A stretch of DNA of 64,000 bases from Planctomycetota bacterium (GTDB lineage Bacteria; Planctomycetota; Phycisphaerae; SM23-33): the NCBI GenBank assembly GCA_009908915.1, contig JAAAOJ010000003.1, positions 1-64,000 on the forward strand, read 5' to 3'. Position numbers and translations under genes: made by a program. The notes under the pieces were generated by a model. It was not told the origin of the DNA. It did no database searches and was given only the letters and a program-made list of their open reading frames with translations. This document shows positions 17,143 through 25,975 of the stretch, in pieces. The first letter of the stretch is position 1, and each line of letters starts with the position of its first letter.

Positions 17143-18030
17143 ATGACAGACCGCATGCAACTTGAAGGCTCGATGGTGGCCATCGTCACGCCGTTTACCG
17201 GCGGCGAGGTGGATTTTGACACGCTCGGCCGGCTGATCGATCTGCAGATCGACGGCGGCACGCAGGCGATCGTCCCCTGCGGGACGACCGGCGAGAGCCC
17301 GACGCTCAGCCACAGCGAGCACGACAAGGTCATCGAGTTCACCGTCGACCGCGTCAACGGGCGCGTCCCCGTCATCGCCGGCACGGGAAGCAACTCCACC
17401 GCCGAAGCCGTCCAGCTCACCCGCCACGCCAAGGCCGCCGGCGCCGACGCCTGCCTGTCCGTCAACCCCTACTACAACAAGCCGCCCCAGCGAGGCATGA
17501 TCGAGCATACCCGCCGGATGGCCGAGGCCGACCTGCCCATCGTGCTCTACAACATCCCCGGCCGGACCGGCATCGAGATGGCGGCCGAGACCATCGCGAA
17601 GATGGTCGAGGAGATCGACCTCGTCGTCGCCGTCAAGGAAGCCACCGGCAAACTGGACATGGCCTCCGCCATCGCCAGCATGTGCGAGATCACCATTCTC
17701 AGCGGCGACGATTCGCTGACCCTGCCGCTGTGCAGCGTGGGCGGCTCGGGCGTGATCAGCGTGGTCGCCAACATCCTGCCCGCCGAGGTCCGCCGCCTGT
17801 GCGATCTCATCCAGGCCGAGAATCTCCACGACGCTTGCTCGCAGCACCTGCGGCTCTTCCCGTTGTTCAAGGGCATGCTGTCGATGGAAACCAATCCCAT
17901 CCCGATCAAGGCCGCCATGTCCATGGCCGGCCTGTGCAGCGACGAGGTCCGCCTGCCCCTGGCGCCCCTCGCCGAGCAGCATCGAGACCCCCTGGCCGAA
18001 CTGCTGCGAGAATTCGACATCGACGCCTGA
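17143..18030 (+). CDS. dapA: 4-hydroxy-tetrahydrodipicolinate synthase
   Basis: 295 residues, normal length. It condenses aspartate semialdehyde with pyruvate in lysine and peptidoglycan-precursor synthesis. The active-site residues are in place: Lys165 in VAVKEATG (Schiff base), Tyr136 in LYNIPGRTG, and the CGTTGESPTL segment that closes the site. It is a single plus-strand gene facing a minus-strand glycosyltransferase (7 bases between stops). No other dap genes are near. Confidence 0.96.
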   Translation: MTDRMQLEGSMVAIVTPFTGGEVDFDTLGRLIDLQIDGGTQAIVPCGTTGESPTLSHSEHDKVIEFTVDRVNGRVPVIAGTGSNSTAEAVQLTRHAKAAGADACLSVNPYYNKPPQRGMIEHTRRMAEADLPIVLYNIPGRTGIEMAAETIAKMVEEIDLVVAVKEATGKLDMASAIASMCEITILSGDDSLTLPLCSVGGSGVISVVANILPAEVRRLCDLIQAENLHDACSQHLRLFPLFKGMLSMETNPIPIKAAMSMAGLCSDEVRLPLAPLAEQHRDPLAELLREFDIDA

Positions 18031-18036
18031 GGCAGA

Positions 18037-19209
18037 TCACTCGCGGTCGGCGGCGGCTTGGTCCGTCGGTTCGTCTTCTTTGGCGGGTTCGGACTGCCCG
18101 TCCGGCTCGGGCGTCTCGGCGACGGCCTCATCGGAGAGGACCTCCCGATAGAACGCCGCAACGTCGGCCACCATGCGCGCGGGATCGTGCTTCTGGCGGA
18201 CGTATCCCAACGCCCGCTCGGCCTGGGCGTCGGTTCCCCCGTGATCGGTCAGCATCTCCGTCAGTGTGCGGGTGGCGGCTGCGGCGCTCACGCCGTCCGG
18301 CACGCGGGCCGTCTCGCCGTCGATCACATAGTCGGCCGCCGCGTCCGGCCAGGCCATCACCGGCACGCCGGCGCCCATGGCCTGCAGTGTGTGCAGAGAC
18401 AGTTCGCGATGCGCCGGAGCCGCAACAAAAACGTCCGCCCCGTGGATGATGTCGCCATAATCCGTATCCGGCTGCGGATTGACGAATGTAACCTCCGCAC
18501 TGACACCAAGTTGCCGGGCATGCGTGCGAAGCCGCCGTTCCTGGCGGCCACTGTCCATGATGAACAATGCACAGGCGTGGTCGCGTTGCAGCAGTTCAGC
18601 GTAGGCCTCCAGCAGGACCTGCATGGCCTGGCGGTTGTCGCCCATCGCGTCGGCGAGGATCGTCACGATCCGATCGCTCCTTGGCAGATGCTTGGCCGGT
18701 CCCGCTGCGTCGAGGCCTGGCTGGACGACGCGGACCGGCGCATGCATCCCCCGGCCCCGCTCCAGACGCTCGCGAACGGCCTGGCCGGCAGCCAGGACTC
18801 CCACGAGCCGCTCATCGCGTCGTTCGAGATACCGTCGATCCGTCACGCCGTAGCACGAGACCACGTAGGGGCGGTCAGCCCGCTCAGCGACGTCCGCGGC
18901 GAGGGCGGCCGACGACGCGTCCAACGCGTGAATGACATCGACGCCGAAATCACGCACGTGATTGGCCACCTGCTGGCGGGCGCGCTTGCGGCCGAAGCCC
19001 CGCCATGGCTGGCGGTAGCGCCGTACGTCGACCGCCGGTTCAAGCAGGTCAGCCGGAGCAGCCGCCGGAGCGCAAAGCAGCAATGCCACCTCGCTGCGGA
19101 ACAGGCCGGTCGACAGTGGCTGGAGCACCGGCGCCCGGTGATAGACGGTCGCCGCCCCGGCCAGCCAGGCCACGCGAGTGGGGGTTGGAGTCTTGGCCGC
19201 GTCGTTCAT
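18037..19209 (-). CDS. GT-B glycosyltransferase (family 4-like)
   Basis: About 390 residues from MNDAAKTPTP; a longer frame to 19236 lacks a better start. The fold is that of family-4 transferases: an N-terminal acceptor half (VIHALDASSAALAADVAE) and a C-terminal nucleotide-sugar half (LSLHTLQAMGAGVPVMAWP, then the region that follows). The usual EPxGxxxLEAM motif is changed to AHRELSLHTLQAM, in which Glu is kept. The C-terminal 40 residues are an acidic low-complexity tail. The acceptor is unknown. A TACAAT box 7 bases from the start suggests its own near-leaderless message, although the gene also follows ftsK. Confidence 0.75.
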   Translation of the reverse strand: MNDAAKTPTPTRVAWLAGAATVYHRAPVLQPLSTGLFRSEVALLLCAPAAAPADLLEPAVDVRRYRQPWRGFGRKRARQQVANHVRDFGVDVIHALDASSAALAADVAERADRPYVVSCYGVTDRRYLERRDERLVGVLAAGQAVRERLERGRGMHAPVRVVQPGLDAAGPAKHLPRSDRIVTILADAMGDNRQAMQVLLEAYAELLQRDHACALFIMDSGRQERRLRTHARQLGVSAEVTFVNPQPDTDYGDIIHGADVFVAAPAHRELSLHTLQAMGAGVPVMAWPDAAADYVIDGETARVPDGVSAAAATRTLTEMLTDHGGTDAQAERALGYVRQKHDPARMVADVAAFYREVLSDEAVAETPEPDGQSEPAKEDEPTDQAAADRE

Positions 19210-19216
19210 GCCGAGC

Positions 19217-19222
19217 ATTGTA
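19217..19222 (-). promoter_or_regulatory. -10 box next to the glycosyltransferase start
   Basis: TACAAT is followed by GCTCGGC and then the ATG. This is nearly the same string as at the radical SAM gene (TACAAT-GCGGGC-ATG). No clear -35 box is visible. Confidence 0.4.
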
Positions 19223-19255
19223 GGACAAACGCCCACCCGACCGCCAGTGTCGTTG

Positions 19256-21946
19256 CTAGACCGTCGTCGGCGCCCCGTTGAGGCTGTTGGCCCCGGACTG
19301 GTCGGCCGCGATGCCCGCCTGCATGTCCTGCCATTCCTCGAGCGTCATCATGCACTCGCGCGCCTGGCTACCGCGGTGGCTGCCCAGCAGGCCCGCCTCG
19401 GTCATCTGATCGATGATGCGACTCGCCCGGCCATAACCGATCGACAGCCGCCGCTGCAACAGCGAGACGCTGCCCCGACCGGCCGCGAGAATGATCTCCA
19501 CCGCCTGGTCGAAGTACTCGTCCTTCTCGCCGTCGAGGTCGCCGGCCGGCTTGCTCTGCAGCTTCATTAGCTCGGTGTCGAACACCTGCTCGCCGCCCTT
19601 CTCCAGCTCCTTGACGACGGCACGGATCTCGCTGTCGTCGACGAACGTGCCCTGGGCGCGAATCAGATTGCTCGTACCGGGCTGGAGCACCAGCATGTCG
19701 CCCTGGCCGAGCAGGACTTCGGCGCCCTTGCTGTCCAGGACGATGCGACTCTCCTGGCCGCTGGCGACCTGGAAGCTCACGCGGCACGGCATGTTGGATT
19801 TGATCAGACCGGTCACCACGTTCGCACTTGGCCGCTGCGTCGCGAGCACCAGGTGGATGCCCACAGCGCGGGCCTTCTGGGCGATGCGGATGATGAAGCC
19901 CTCGACCTCCTTGCTGGAGGTCATCATCAGGTCGGCCAGTTCGTCGATGATGATTACGTAGCTAGGCATCGGGTGCGGGATGCGGGCCTTCTCTTCTTCC
20001 GTCTCGGCTTCGAAGAGTTCGTAGAGTTCCTTCTTCCTCAGGGCGTTGTACTGGGCGAGGCTTTTCACGCGTGCCTCCCGCAGCAGCTCGTATCGCTCGG
20101 CCATCTTCGTGCAGGCCCATTCGAGGATATCCTCGGCCTTCTTCATGTCGTTGATGGTCGGGCACAGCAGGTGCGGCAGGCGTTCGAAGGCGGCCATCTC
20201 GACCATCTTCGGATCGACAAGGATGAACCGAACCTCGCTGGGCGTTCGGGTCATCAGCAACGACATGATGATCGTGTTGATGCAGACGCTCTTGCCACTC
20301 CCGGTCGTGCCGGCGATGAGCATGTGCGGGGCCTTGGCGAGGTCCTGGACGATCGCCTCGCCGCCGGCGTCCTTGCCAAGATACAGCGGCAGGCACATTT
20401 TCTTCTCGGCATCCTGGATGCGGTTCATCAGATCGCGAATGCGGACGATTTCCTTTTCGAGGTTGGGCACCTCGACGCCGACGGTGTCCTTGCCAAACCG
20501 TGGCGGGACGATGCGAACGGCCGGCACGGCCAGCGAGCGGGCGATGTCGGTAGACAGGTTGCTGATGGCGGCGACCTTCACGCCCGGTTCGAGCGCGACC
20601 TCGAAGAGCGTAATCACCGGCCCGGTCATGTAGCCCATGACCGTCGCGTCAACGCCGAAGTCGTCCAGCGTCTGCTGGAGCACGAGCTTGCGCTGGGCGG
20701 CCTGGATCTCGGCCGTTTCACGGTAGCCGCCGGTCGGCACCTCCAGCAGGTCCAGTGACGGCACTTCGTAAGCCCGCTTGACCTTGACGGGTCTCTTGCC
20801 GGACGCAGCCTTACCGCCGGAGACCTTGCTGGCGGACTTGCTGCTCGCGGCAACGGCCGTGGTGGAGGTTCTCGACGTCTGGGCGGCGGGCTGCTTTGCC
20901 GCGGGCCCGGCGGCCTGGGCCTGCTTCGATGCCGACTCCGCCTGCCGGGCGACCGGGACGGTCTCGGTGGTGGGCGCTCTGGCGACTTGCTGCTCGGCGG
21001 CATCCGACGTCTCGACGCACCTCTTTTTCTGTTTGCCGAGGAGGACAGCCAGACGCGAGGGCTTCTTTTCGCCGGTCTTGGCGTTGTCGGCCGGCACGGT
21101 TGCCCTAGCCTCGTCGACAGGCGATTGCTGCGGCTTTGCGGCCTGGGGTCTCTCAGCGCCGCCGGGCGTTTTCGGGCGCGCGACAGGTGGGCGCAGTCGC
21201 TCGGCCCCAGAGGACTCGGCCACCTGGGCACGGGCGCAGGCGGCTTTGTCGGCGGCGGCCCTGGCGACGAGTTGCTTTTCCTTGCGGCGCAGGCGACGGT
21301 TTTCCTTGTGCTTGGAGGCAAGCGTGGCAAAGGCAACGGCCATGTCGCTACGACGATGCCAGAGCCGCTTGCCGAGCGCCTTGAGCAAGTTGTCAGCCGA
21401 AAGCATGGCTCCGATGGCGAGGGCAATAACGGCGACGATCCAGCTTCCAGCGGCCCCGAAGGCCTGCAGCAGAAAGCGTCCCGACGCCATGCCGAGAATT
21501 CCCGCCGAGCCCTCGACGATCTCGCCGCGATAGCCCGGCTCGGCCAGGAACGCCATGGCACTGACGGCCGTCGTCAGCAGCGCCAGGCCGGTCGCCCGCC
21601 AGGGCAACTCGCCGACGCGTTTGCCGATGAGGCAGACGCCGGCGGCCACCGTCAGCACGACCAGGACGGCGTACGTACCGGCCCCCAGCCAGTATCGCAG
21701 GAACCACGCCACGTGGGCGCCGACGATACCGATGCGATTGTCCACCGGGTACTTCGGCGGCCACGTTCGGGGGCTCGGCGGGTCGGTGGGGCTGAAGCTC
21801 ATCATGCTCAGCCAGACCAGCACCACCACGCCAAGCAGCACGAGCGTCAAGCAGTACCGCAGGAAGCGGCGCGCGCCGGTCGGGTCGTCGCCAGACGCCT
21901 TGGAACCCCTCGTCGTGTCCGTCTTCGTGTTGCCTCGCTTCGCCAT
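19256..21946 (-). CDS. ftsK: DNA translocase FtsK/SpoIIIE
   Basis: 896 residues, read from an ATG preceded by AAAGG. It pumps DNA through the division septum during chromosome segregation. The N-terminal 200 residues hold about four membrane helices (YCLTLVLLGVVVLVWLSMMS, then YAVLVVLTVAAGVCLIG and others). A Lys/Ala/Pro/Gln-rich linker follows (about 215-385). The motor has Walker A GTTGSGKS near residue 545 and Walker B ILVDPKMVEM. The C-terminal gamma domain (about 825-890, SLLQRRLSIGYGRASRIID) is the winged helix that reads orienting DNA sites. It lies after dut (29 bases between them) and before the glycosyltransferase, at the end of the long minus-strand run. Confidence 0.96.
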   Translation of the reverse strand: MAKRGNTKTDTTRGSKASGDDPTGARRFLRYCLTLVLLGVVVLVWLSMMSFSPTDPPSPRTWPPKYPVDNRIGIVGAHVAWFLRYWLGAGTYAVLVVLTVAAGVCLIGKRVGELPWRATGLALLTTAVSAMAFLAEPGYRGEIVEGSAGILGMASGRFLLQAFGAAGSWIVAVIALAIGAMLSADNLLKALGKRLWHRRSDMAVAFATLASKHKENRRLRRKEKQLVARAAADKAACARAQVAESSGAERLRPPVARPKTPGGAERPQAAKPQQSPVDEARATVPADNAKTGEKKPSRLAVLLGKQKKRCVETSDAAEQQVARAPTTETVPVARQAESASKQAQAAGPAAKQPAAQTSRTSTTAVAASSKSASKVSGGKAASGKRPVKVKRAYEVPSLDLLEVPTGGYRETAEIQAAQRKLVLQQTLDDFGVDATVMGYMTGPVITLFEVALEPGVKVAAISNLSTDIARSLAVPAVRIVPPRFGKDTVGVEVPNLEKEIVRIRDLMNRIQDAEKKMCLPLYLGKDAGGEAIVQDLAKAPHMLIAGTTGSGKSVCINTIIMSLLMTRTPSEVRFILVDPKMVEMAAFERLPHLLCPTINDMKKAEDILEWACTKMAERYELLREARVKSLAQYNALRKKELYELFEAETEEEKARIPHPMPSYVIIIDELADLMMTSSKEVEGFIIRIAQKARAVGIHLVLATQRPSANVVTGLIKSNMPCRVSFQVASGQESRIVLDSKGAEVLLGQGDMLVLQPGTSNLIRAQGTFVDDSEIRAVVKELEKGGEQVFDTELMKLQSKPAGDLDGEKDEYFDQAVEIILAAGRGSVSLLQRRLSIGYGRASRIIDQMTEAGLLGSHRGSQARECMMTLEEWQDMQAGIAADQSGANSLNGAPTTV

Positions 21947-21975
21947 CCGTGGCCTTTCACATCATGCCGCGAGGC

Positions 21976-22428
21976 TCACACGCCGGTGTGGCCGAAGCCC
22001 CTTTCCCCGCGGGCGGTTTCGTCGAGTTCTTCGACCTCGACGACCGTCGCCTGCGTGACCGGGGCGATGACCATCTGCGCGATACGCTGTCCTCGCGTGA
22101 CCGTATACGGTTCCTTACCAATGTTGCCCAGAATCACGCATACCTCGCCGCGGTAATCGGCATCGATCGTTCCCGGCGAATTCGGCAGCATAATTCCATG
22201 TTTGATCGCCAGCCCGCTGCGCGGACGCATCTGCGCCTCGTAGCCCACCGGCACGGCCATGTAGAAACCGCACGGCACGAGCCGGATGTCGCCGGGCTGA
22301 AGGACCACGTCGTCCTCGCAAGCGGCACAGACATCCAGACCGGCCGCATGGTCGGACATGTAACGCGGCCGGTTCACATCCTCGCAGCCGGGCTTCCTGC
22401 GTATCTTTAGACTTATCGGACGGGCCAT
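21976..22428 (-). CDS. dut: Deoxyuridine 5'-triphosphate nucleotidohydrolase
   Basis: 150 residues, the usual size for trimeric dUTPase. It hydrolyses dUTP to dUMP and keeps uracil out of DNA. The five motifs are visible: [33 protein letters not shown] and [11 protein letters not shown] at the C terminus. The start MARPISLKI was chosen because GGAGAG lies 9-10 bases before it; the longer frame is not conserved-looking. It directly precedes ftsK. Confidence 0.96.
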   Translation of the reverse strand: MARPISLKIRRKPGCEDVNRPRYMSDHAAGLDVCAACEDDVVLQPGDIRLVPCGFYMAVPVGYEAQMRPRSGLAIKHGIMLPNSPGTIDADYRGEVCVILGNIGKEPYTVTRGQRIAQMVIAPVTQATVVEVEELDETARGERGFGHTGV

Positions 22429-22764
22429 TGAATGCTCTCCATGAAAGACGTCAGAAGTATCTCGGCAGACGCATTTCCACAACTCCATGGGCGGTTCAGC
22501 ACCTGCTGGACAGCCTCTAAGACGCGGCGGAGCAGGGGCTCCGTCGCGCACAAATCTGTGGCACTGCTGTGCAGCGCCGTACCCGTCTGGCAGGCCTGTC
22601 TTCAGCCCGCAACGGCTGTGGAACCATCAATCCAACGGCAGCTTACTGAACGCATGCGCAGCGCCTGTTTGCCGGGATCGGTCCGGGCGTTCCTCAGGGC
22701 ACCGCCGGAGCCGAAGAGCAGCGCCTGCTCCTGACGACCGACTCCTGACTACTGCCTGCAGAGC
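22429..22764. other. Intergenic stretch before dut
   Basis: No gene, hairpin terminator or repeat stood out. A promoter for dut-ftsK may lie here but I could not place boxes with confidence. Confidence 0.5.
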
Positions 22765-23007
22765 TTACCAGACGTGGACGCGTCCGTGAAGGTCCCGCCC
22801 GGAGGCAATGGCCGCCTCGCCTGTCGGACGGTCAAGCGGAATGAGCATGATGCCCCGGTCAACCGTGCTGCAGTCGATGGTTTCCATGTCGTTGAGGTTC
22901 TGCCGATTTGCCGACGTGCATTTCTTCACGCGGCAGTTCGGGCAGTTCCTCGGCGTGCCCCCCCGCGACGTTCCGACGAAGCCTCCGCGACGACAGCTGA
23001 GCCGCAC
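22765..23007 (-). CDS. Small hypothetical protein with a CxxC-x4-C motif
   Basis: 80 residues from a GTG that lies four bases after the coaB stop, so it may be translated by coupling. Codon use (strong G/C at third positions) is like that of its neighbours. The N-terminal half is basic and has NCPNCRVKKC, a possible zinc site; the C-terminal half (GIMLIPLDRPTGEAAI) is more regular. I do not recognise the family. The gene could be spurious, but its coupling and composition favour it. Confidence 0.45.
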   Translation of the reverse strand: MRLSCRRGGFVGTSRGGTPRNCPNCRVKKCTSANRQNLNDMETIDCSTVDRGIMLIPLDRPTGEAAIASGRDLHGRVHVW

Positions 23008-23011
23008 GGCG

Positions 23012-23647
23012 CTACGTCCCTGTCGACGCGTCGATCAGGCGGATGATCTCCGCGGCGAGGTCGGTCTTCTCGCGGCGGGCCCATGGCAGCAGCGTTTCGC
23101 TGGCGGAAAGGATCGTGGCCTCACTGGCGTCGACGTCCATGGCCGCGGGCGTGTTCAGCACGACGATGTCTCCGCCCTTGCGGGCCAGTTCGTCGCGGGC
23201 CTTGGTTTCGATCTGCTCGCGTGGCCCGTCTTCGACCGCGAAGGCGACGATGAACTGCCCCTCGCCCTTGCCGGCCGCCACATTGGCCAGGACGTCCTCG
23301 GTCGGGACGAGTGTGATCTGCACCGGGCCGCCACGGCGCGACAGCTTGGAGTCTGCTTTCTCGGCGACGGTGAAGTCGCCCACCGCGGCGGTCATGACCA
23401 GGGCGTCGCAATCGCTGAAACACGCGTCCATGACATGCTTGAGTTCTGCGACTGTCGTGAACCGTTGGACTGTGACCCCCTCGGGAGCATCGAGGGCGAC
23501 CGGGCCGGTCAGCAGCGTTACCTCGTGGCCCGCCTCGCGGGCGGCGGCGGCGACGGCGTAACCCATCCGTCCGCTTGAGGCGTTGGTGATGAAACGCACG
23601 CGGTCGATGTGCTCCCGCGTCGGTCCTGCTGTGACGAGGATGTTCAT
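23012..23647 (-). CDS. coaB: Phosphopantothenate-cysteine ligase (separate CoaB)
   Basis: 211 residues. It joins cysteine to 4'-phosphopantothenate in coenzyme A synthesis. The start ILVTAGPTREHIDRVRFITNASSG has the nucleotide-binding and dimer motifs of CoaB (TxGxT.E.iDpVR.iTN.SSG), and MTAAVGDF and KLSRRGG are the further conserved parts. In most bacteria this is the C-terminal half of the CoaBC protein. Here it is a separate gene starting one base after the coaC stop (TGACATG). Both parts have full domain length, so it is a clean split and not a sign of decay. Confidence 0.93.
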   Translation of the reverse strand: MNILVTAGPTREHIDRVRFITNASSGRMGYAVAAAAREAGHEVTLLTGPVALDAPEGVTVQRFTTVAELKHVMDACFSDCDALVMTAAVGDFTVAEKADSKLSRRGGPVQITLVPTEDVLANVAAGKGEGQFIVAFAVEDGPREQIETKARDELARKGGDIVVLNTPAAMDVDASEATILSASETLLPWARREKTDLAAEIIRLIDASTGT

Positions 23648-23648
23648 G

Positions 23649-24236
23649 TCACGCGCTCGATGGGTTGCGTTTCAGCAGGTCGGTGATGGTCTGGACTATG
23701 TCCGCCGGTTCGCTCATGCGTCCGGGCCCGACGGTCCCGCAGGCGAGGTTGCCCTCGGCGGGGCCGACGACGTGGACGCCGCGCTCGCGGAGCGTGGCGA
23801 GGTTGACCTGCGTGGGCGGGGCGTTCCACATGCGGGTGTTCATGGCCGGGGCCACGAGCAACTGGCAGGCGCCGCAGCTTGCCAGGGCCAGCGTGCTGAC
23901 GAGATCGTCGGCGATGCCGCAGGCAATCTTGGCGAGGATGTTGGCCGTGGCGGGGGCGATGACCATGACGTCGGCACGTTCGCTCAGCGCGATGTGACCG
24001 GTCTGGACGTCTTCGTCCGGGGTCCACAGGCCGGTATAGACGCGTCGGCGCGTGAGGGCCTGGAACGTCAGGGGACGGATGAACCGGCCGGCGGCGTCGG
24101 TCATGGCGACGGTCGTACCGCAGCCGGCCTGGACGAGGCGGCTGGCGAGGTCGGCGGCCTTGTAACAGGCAATGCCTCCCGTCAGTGCCAACAGCACCTC
24201 GCAACCGTCGAGCGGTTTGTCGCCATTGTCGGGCAT
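23649..24236 (-). CDS. coaC: Phosphopantothenoylcysteine decarboxylase (separate CoaC)
   Basis: 195 residues of the flavin-dependent decarboxylase (HFCD) fold. It removes CO2 from 4'-phosphopantothenoylcysteine. Seen are LLALTGGIACYKAADL at the N terminus (FMN-binding), the APAMN.RMW segment (substrate recognition) and the VVGPAEGNLACG loop, in which the cysteine is catalytic. It starts two bases after the rpoZ stop and ends one base before coaB, so the three are translated together. Confidence 0.94.
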   Translation of the reverse strand: MPDNGDKPLDGCEVLLALTGGIACYKAADLASRLVQAGCGTTVAMTDAAGRFIRPLTFQALTRRRVYTGLWTPDEDVQTGHIALSERADVMVIAPATANILAKIACGIADDLVSTLALASCGACQLLVAPAMNTRMWNAPPTQVNLATLRERGVHVVGPAEGNLACGTVGPGRMSEPADIVQTITDLLKRNPSSA

Positions 24237-24238
24237 GG

Positions 24239-24469
24239 TCAGGCCAGTTCGCTGGGCTCGGCGATGTCGCTCTCATTGTGATCGATGGCGATCTTGTCCT
24301 GCAGGATCTCCTCGATCACCACTTCCATGTCGGTCATGCCCTTCTTGCGATCAATCAGCGGGCGGGCGCCCTGCATGAGTTCGACCATGCGTTTCTGAAT
24401 GAGGGCAGTCAGCTTGAACCGGCCGCCAACCTTCTCGACCACGTCTTCGCTCTTCAATGCTTCGATCAT
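24239..24469 (-). CDS. rpoZ: RNA polymerase omega subunit
   Basis: 76 residues. The core KVGGRFKLTALIQKRMVELMQGARPLI has the pattern of omega (gR..L...a..Ra.ql..ga.p). Omega helps fold and assemble the beta' subunit. It stands between gmk and coaC, the place it holds in many bacteria (gmk-rpoZ-coaBC), which supports the call. AGGAG lies about 13 bases before the ATG. Confidence 0.9.
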   Translation of the reverse strand: MIEALKSEDVVEKVGGRFKLTALIQKRMVELMQGARPLIDRKKGMTDMEVVIEEILQDKIAIDHNESDIAEPSELA

Positions 24470-24502
24470 CTGCTCGTATACTCCTGCCCCTTCGGGGCGT
24501 TG

Positions 24503-25078
24503 CTATTCCTCGATAATGGCGATCAGTTCGCCGACGGCCTCGTCGAGGTCGGCGTTGACGATCTCCCGCGTATAGACGCCGCTGCTTCGGGCGACGTCGA
24601 GTTCGGCTTCGGCCTTCTCCAGCCGCACCTGGGCGGTGGCGTCGTGTTCCGTGCCGCGTCCGGTAAGCCGCTGCCGCAGAGCATCGAGGCTTGGTGGAAC
24701 GATCAGTACGAACGTGGCGTCGGGCATTCTCTCATGCACCTGAACGCCGCCCTGTACGTCGATTTCCAGCAGGATCCTCCGGCCCTGCCGCAAGGCCTGC
24801 TCAACCGGCCCGGCCGGCGTGCCGTAGTAGTTGCCGAACACCTCAGCCCATTCCAGCAGCTCGCCGTCGGCGATCATTGTCTCAAATGTTGTCCGATCAA
24901 CGAAGCGATAATCGCGTCCGTCGACCTCGCCCGGCCTGGGGGCGCGGGTCGTCACCGAGCAGCTGTACTCGGCGCCGGTGGCGGCCAAGGCCCGGTGGTC
25001 GATGGTGCTCTTGCCCACACCGCTGGGCCCGGAGACCACCACGAGCTTGCCGGCCTGTCCATCACGAAGGTTGCTCAT
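24503..25078 (-). CDS. gmk: Guanylate kinase
   Basis: 191 residues; phosphorylates GMP to GDP. The P-loop SGPSGVGKST is close to the N terminus, followed by the GMP-binding stretch (SVTTRAPRPGEVDGRDYRFV) and the LEIDVQGG segment. Its ATG overlaps the stop of the yicC gene by four bases (ATGA). Confidence 0.96.
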   Translation of the reverse strand: MSNLRDGQAGKLVVVSGPSGVGKSTIDHRALAATGAEYSCSVTTRAPRPGEVDGRDYRFVDRTTFETMIADGELLEWAEVFGNYYGTPAGPVEQALRQGRRILLEIDVQGGVQVHERMPDATFVLIVPPSLDALRQRLTGRGTEHDATAQVRLEKAEAELDVARSSGVYTREIVNADLDEAVGELIAIIEE

Positions 25079-25956
25079 TCGACGTTCGCCGCCTGCTCCT
25101 TGATACGATCAATCGCCGTCTTGATGTCGACGACCGACCGGGCGATGCTCGCATCGGAGGCCTTCGAGGCGATCGTGTTGGCCTCGCGAAGCATTTCCTG
25201 GGCGATGAAATCGAGCTTCCGGCCGATCTGTTCGCCGTCCCGACAGGCCTCGCGGAACTGCTCTACGTGGGCGGTCAGGCGGCTGATTTCCTCGTTGATA
25301 TCACTTCGCTCGGCGAAGATCGCGACTTCGCGGGCGAGCGTTTCCGCGTCGATGTTGACCTTGGCGTTCCGCGTGAGTTCCTCGACGCGTTCCCGCAGTC
25401 GCTCGTGGTACAGATCGACGACCTCGCCGGAGCGGCTGGCGACATCCTGCAGCTCACGATCAATGGTCTCGCACTGGACGAGCAGGTCGTCTTCCGTACC
25501 TTTGCCATCGCGGACGCGCATGGACACGAGGGCATCGATGGCCTGGTCGACAAGATCGAGCAGGCCGTCGCGCGTCTGTTCGGCGAGTTCCTCCAGCGGG
25601 GGCGGCTCGCAGACGCCGGGCAGTTGCAGGACGGCCCCGAGGTCCAGCCGGAGCATCGGGTTCGAGTCGGTCTCGGCGAGGCGGATCTGCTCAAGGTAGC
25701 TCTGCAGGACAGCGTCGTTGACGCGGTAGGCGGCCTGTTCGTCGGCGAGCTTCATGCGGACCGACAACGTCACGCTGCCGCGTGCGATGCGCTGCCGCAT
25801 CTGCGCCTCAATATCGCCTTCCAGGGCCGAGAGGCTGTCGGGCAGGCGCAGGACGACCTTGAGGTAGCGGTTGTTGACCGACTTGACCTCGACGGCGTAG
25901 TGGACGCCCTCGACCTCTCCCGAGGCCGCTCCGAATCCGGTCATCGATTTCAGCAT
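25075..25956 (-). CDS. yicC: YicC family endoribonuclease-like protein
   Basis: 293 residues, the normal size. The start MLKSMTGFGAASGE is the family signature (ksMTGFGr); upstream in-frame codons belong to the end of secG. YNRYLKV-type N-terminal motif is present as NNRYLKVVLRLP, and the C-terminal domain has FIAQEMLREANTIASKASD. Members are reported to cleave RNA and to affect small-RNA turnover in E. coli. It lies between secG and gmk, a common arrangement. Confidence 0.93.
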   Translation of the reverse strand: MLKSMTGFGAASGEVEGVHYAVEVKSVNNRYLKVVLRLPDSLSALEGDIEAQMRQRIARGSVTLSVRMKLADEQAAYRVNDAVLQSYLEQIRLAETDSNPMLRLDLGAVLQLPGVCEPPPLEELAEQTRDGLLDLVDQAIDALVSMRVRDGKGTEDDLLVQCETIDRELQDVASRSGEVVDLYHERLRERVEELTRNAKVNIDAETLAREVAIFAERSDINEEISRLTAHVEQFREACRDGEQIGRKLDFIAQEMLREANTIASKASDASIARSVVDIKTAIDRIKEQAANVE

Positions 25957-25975
25957 GTGCTGCCTCTGGTTGGAG

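Noticed and set aside
23645..23651. Frameshift breaking coaBC
   Set aside because: Both parts have a full domain and the second has its own ATG one base after the stop; a true split is more likely, though a base error cannot be ruled out.
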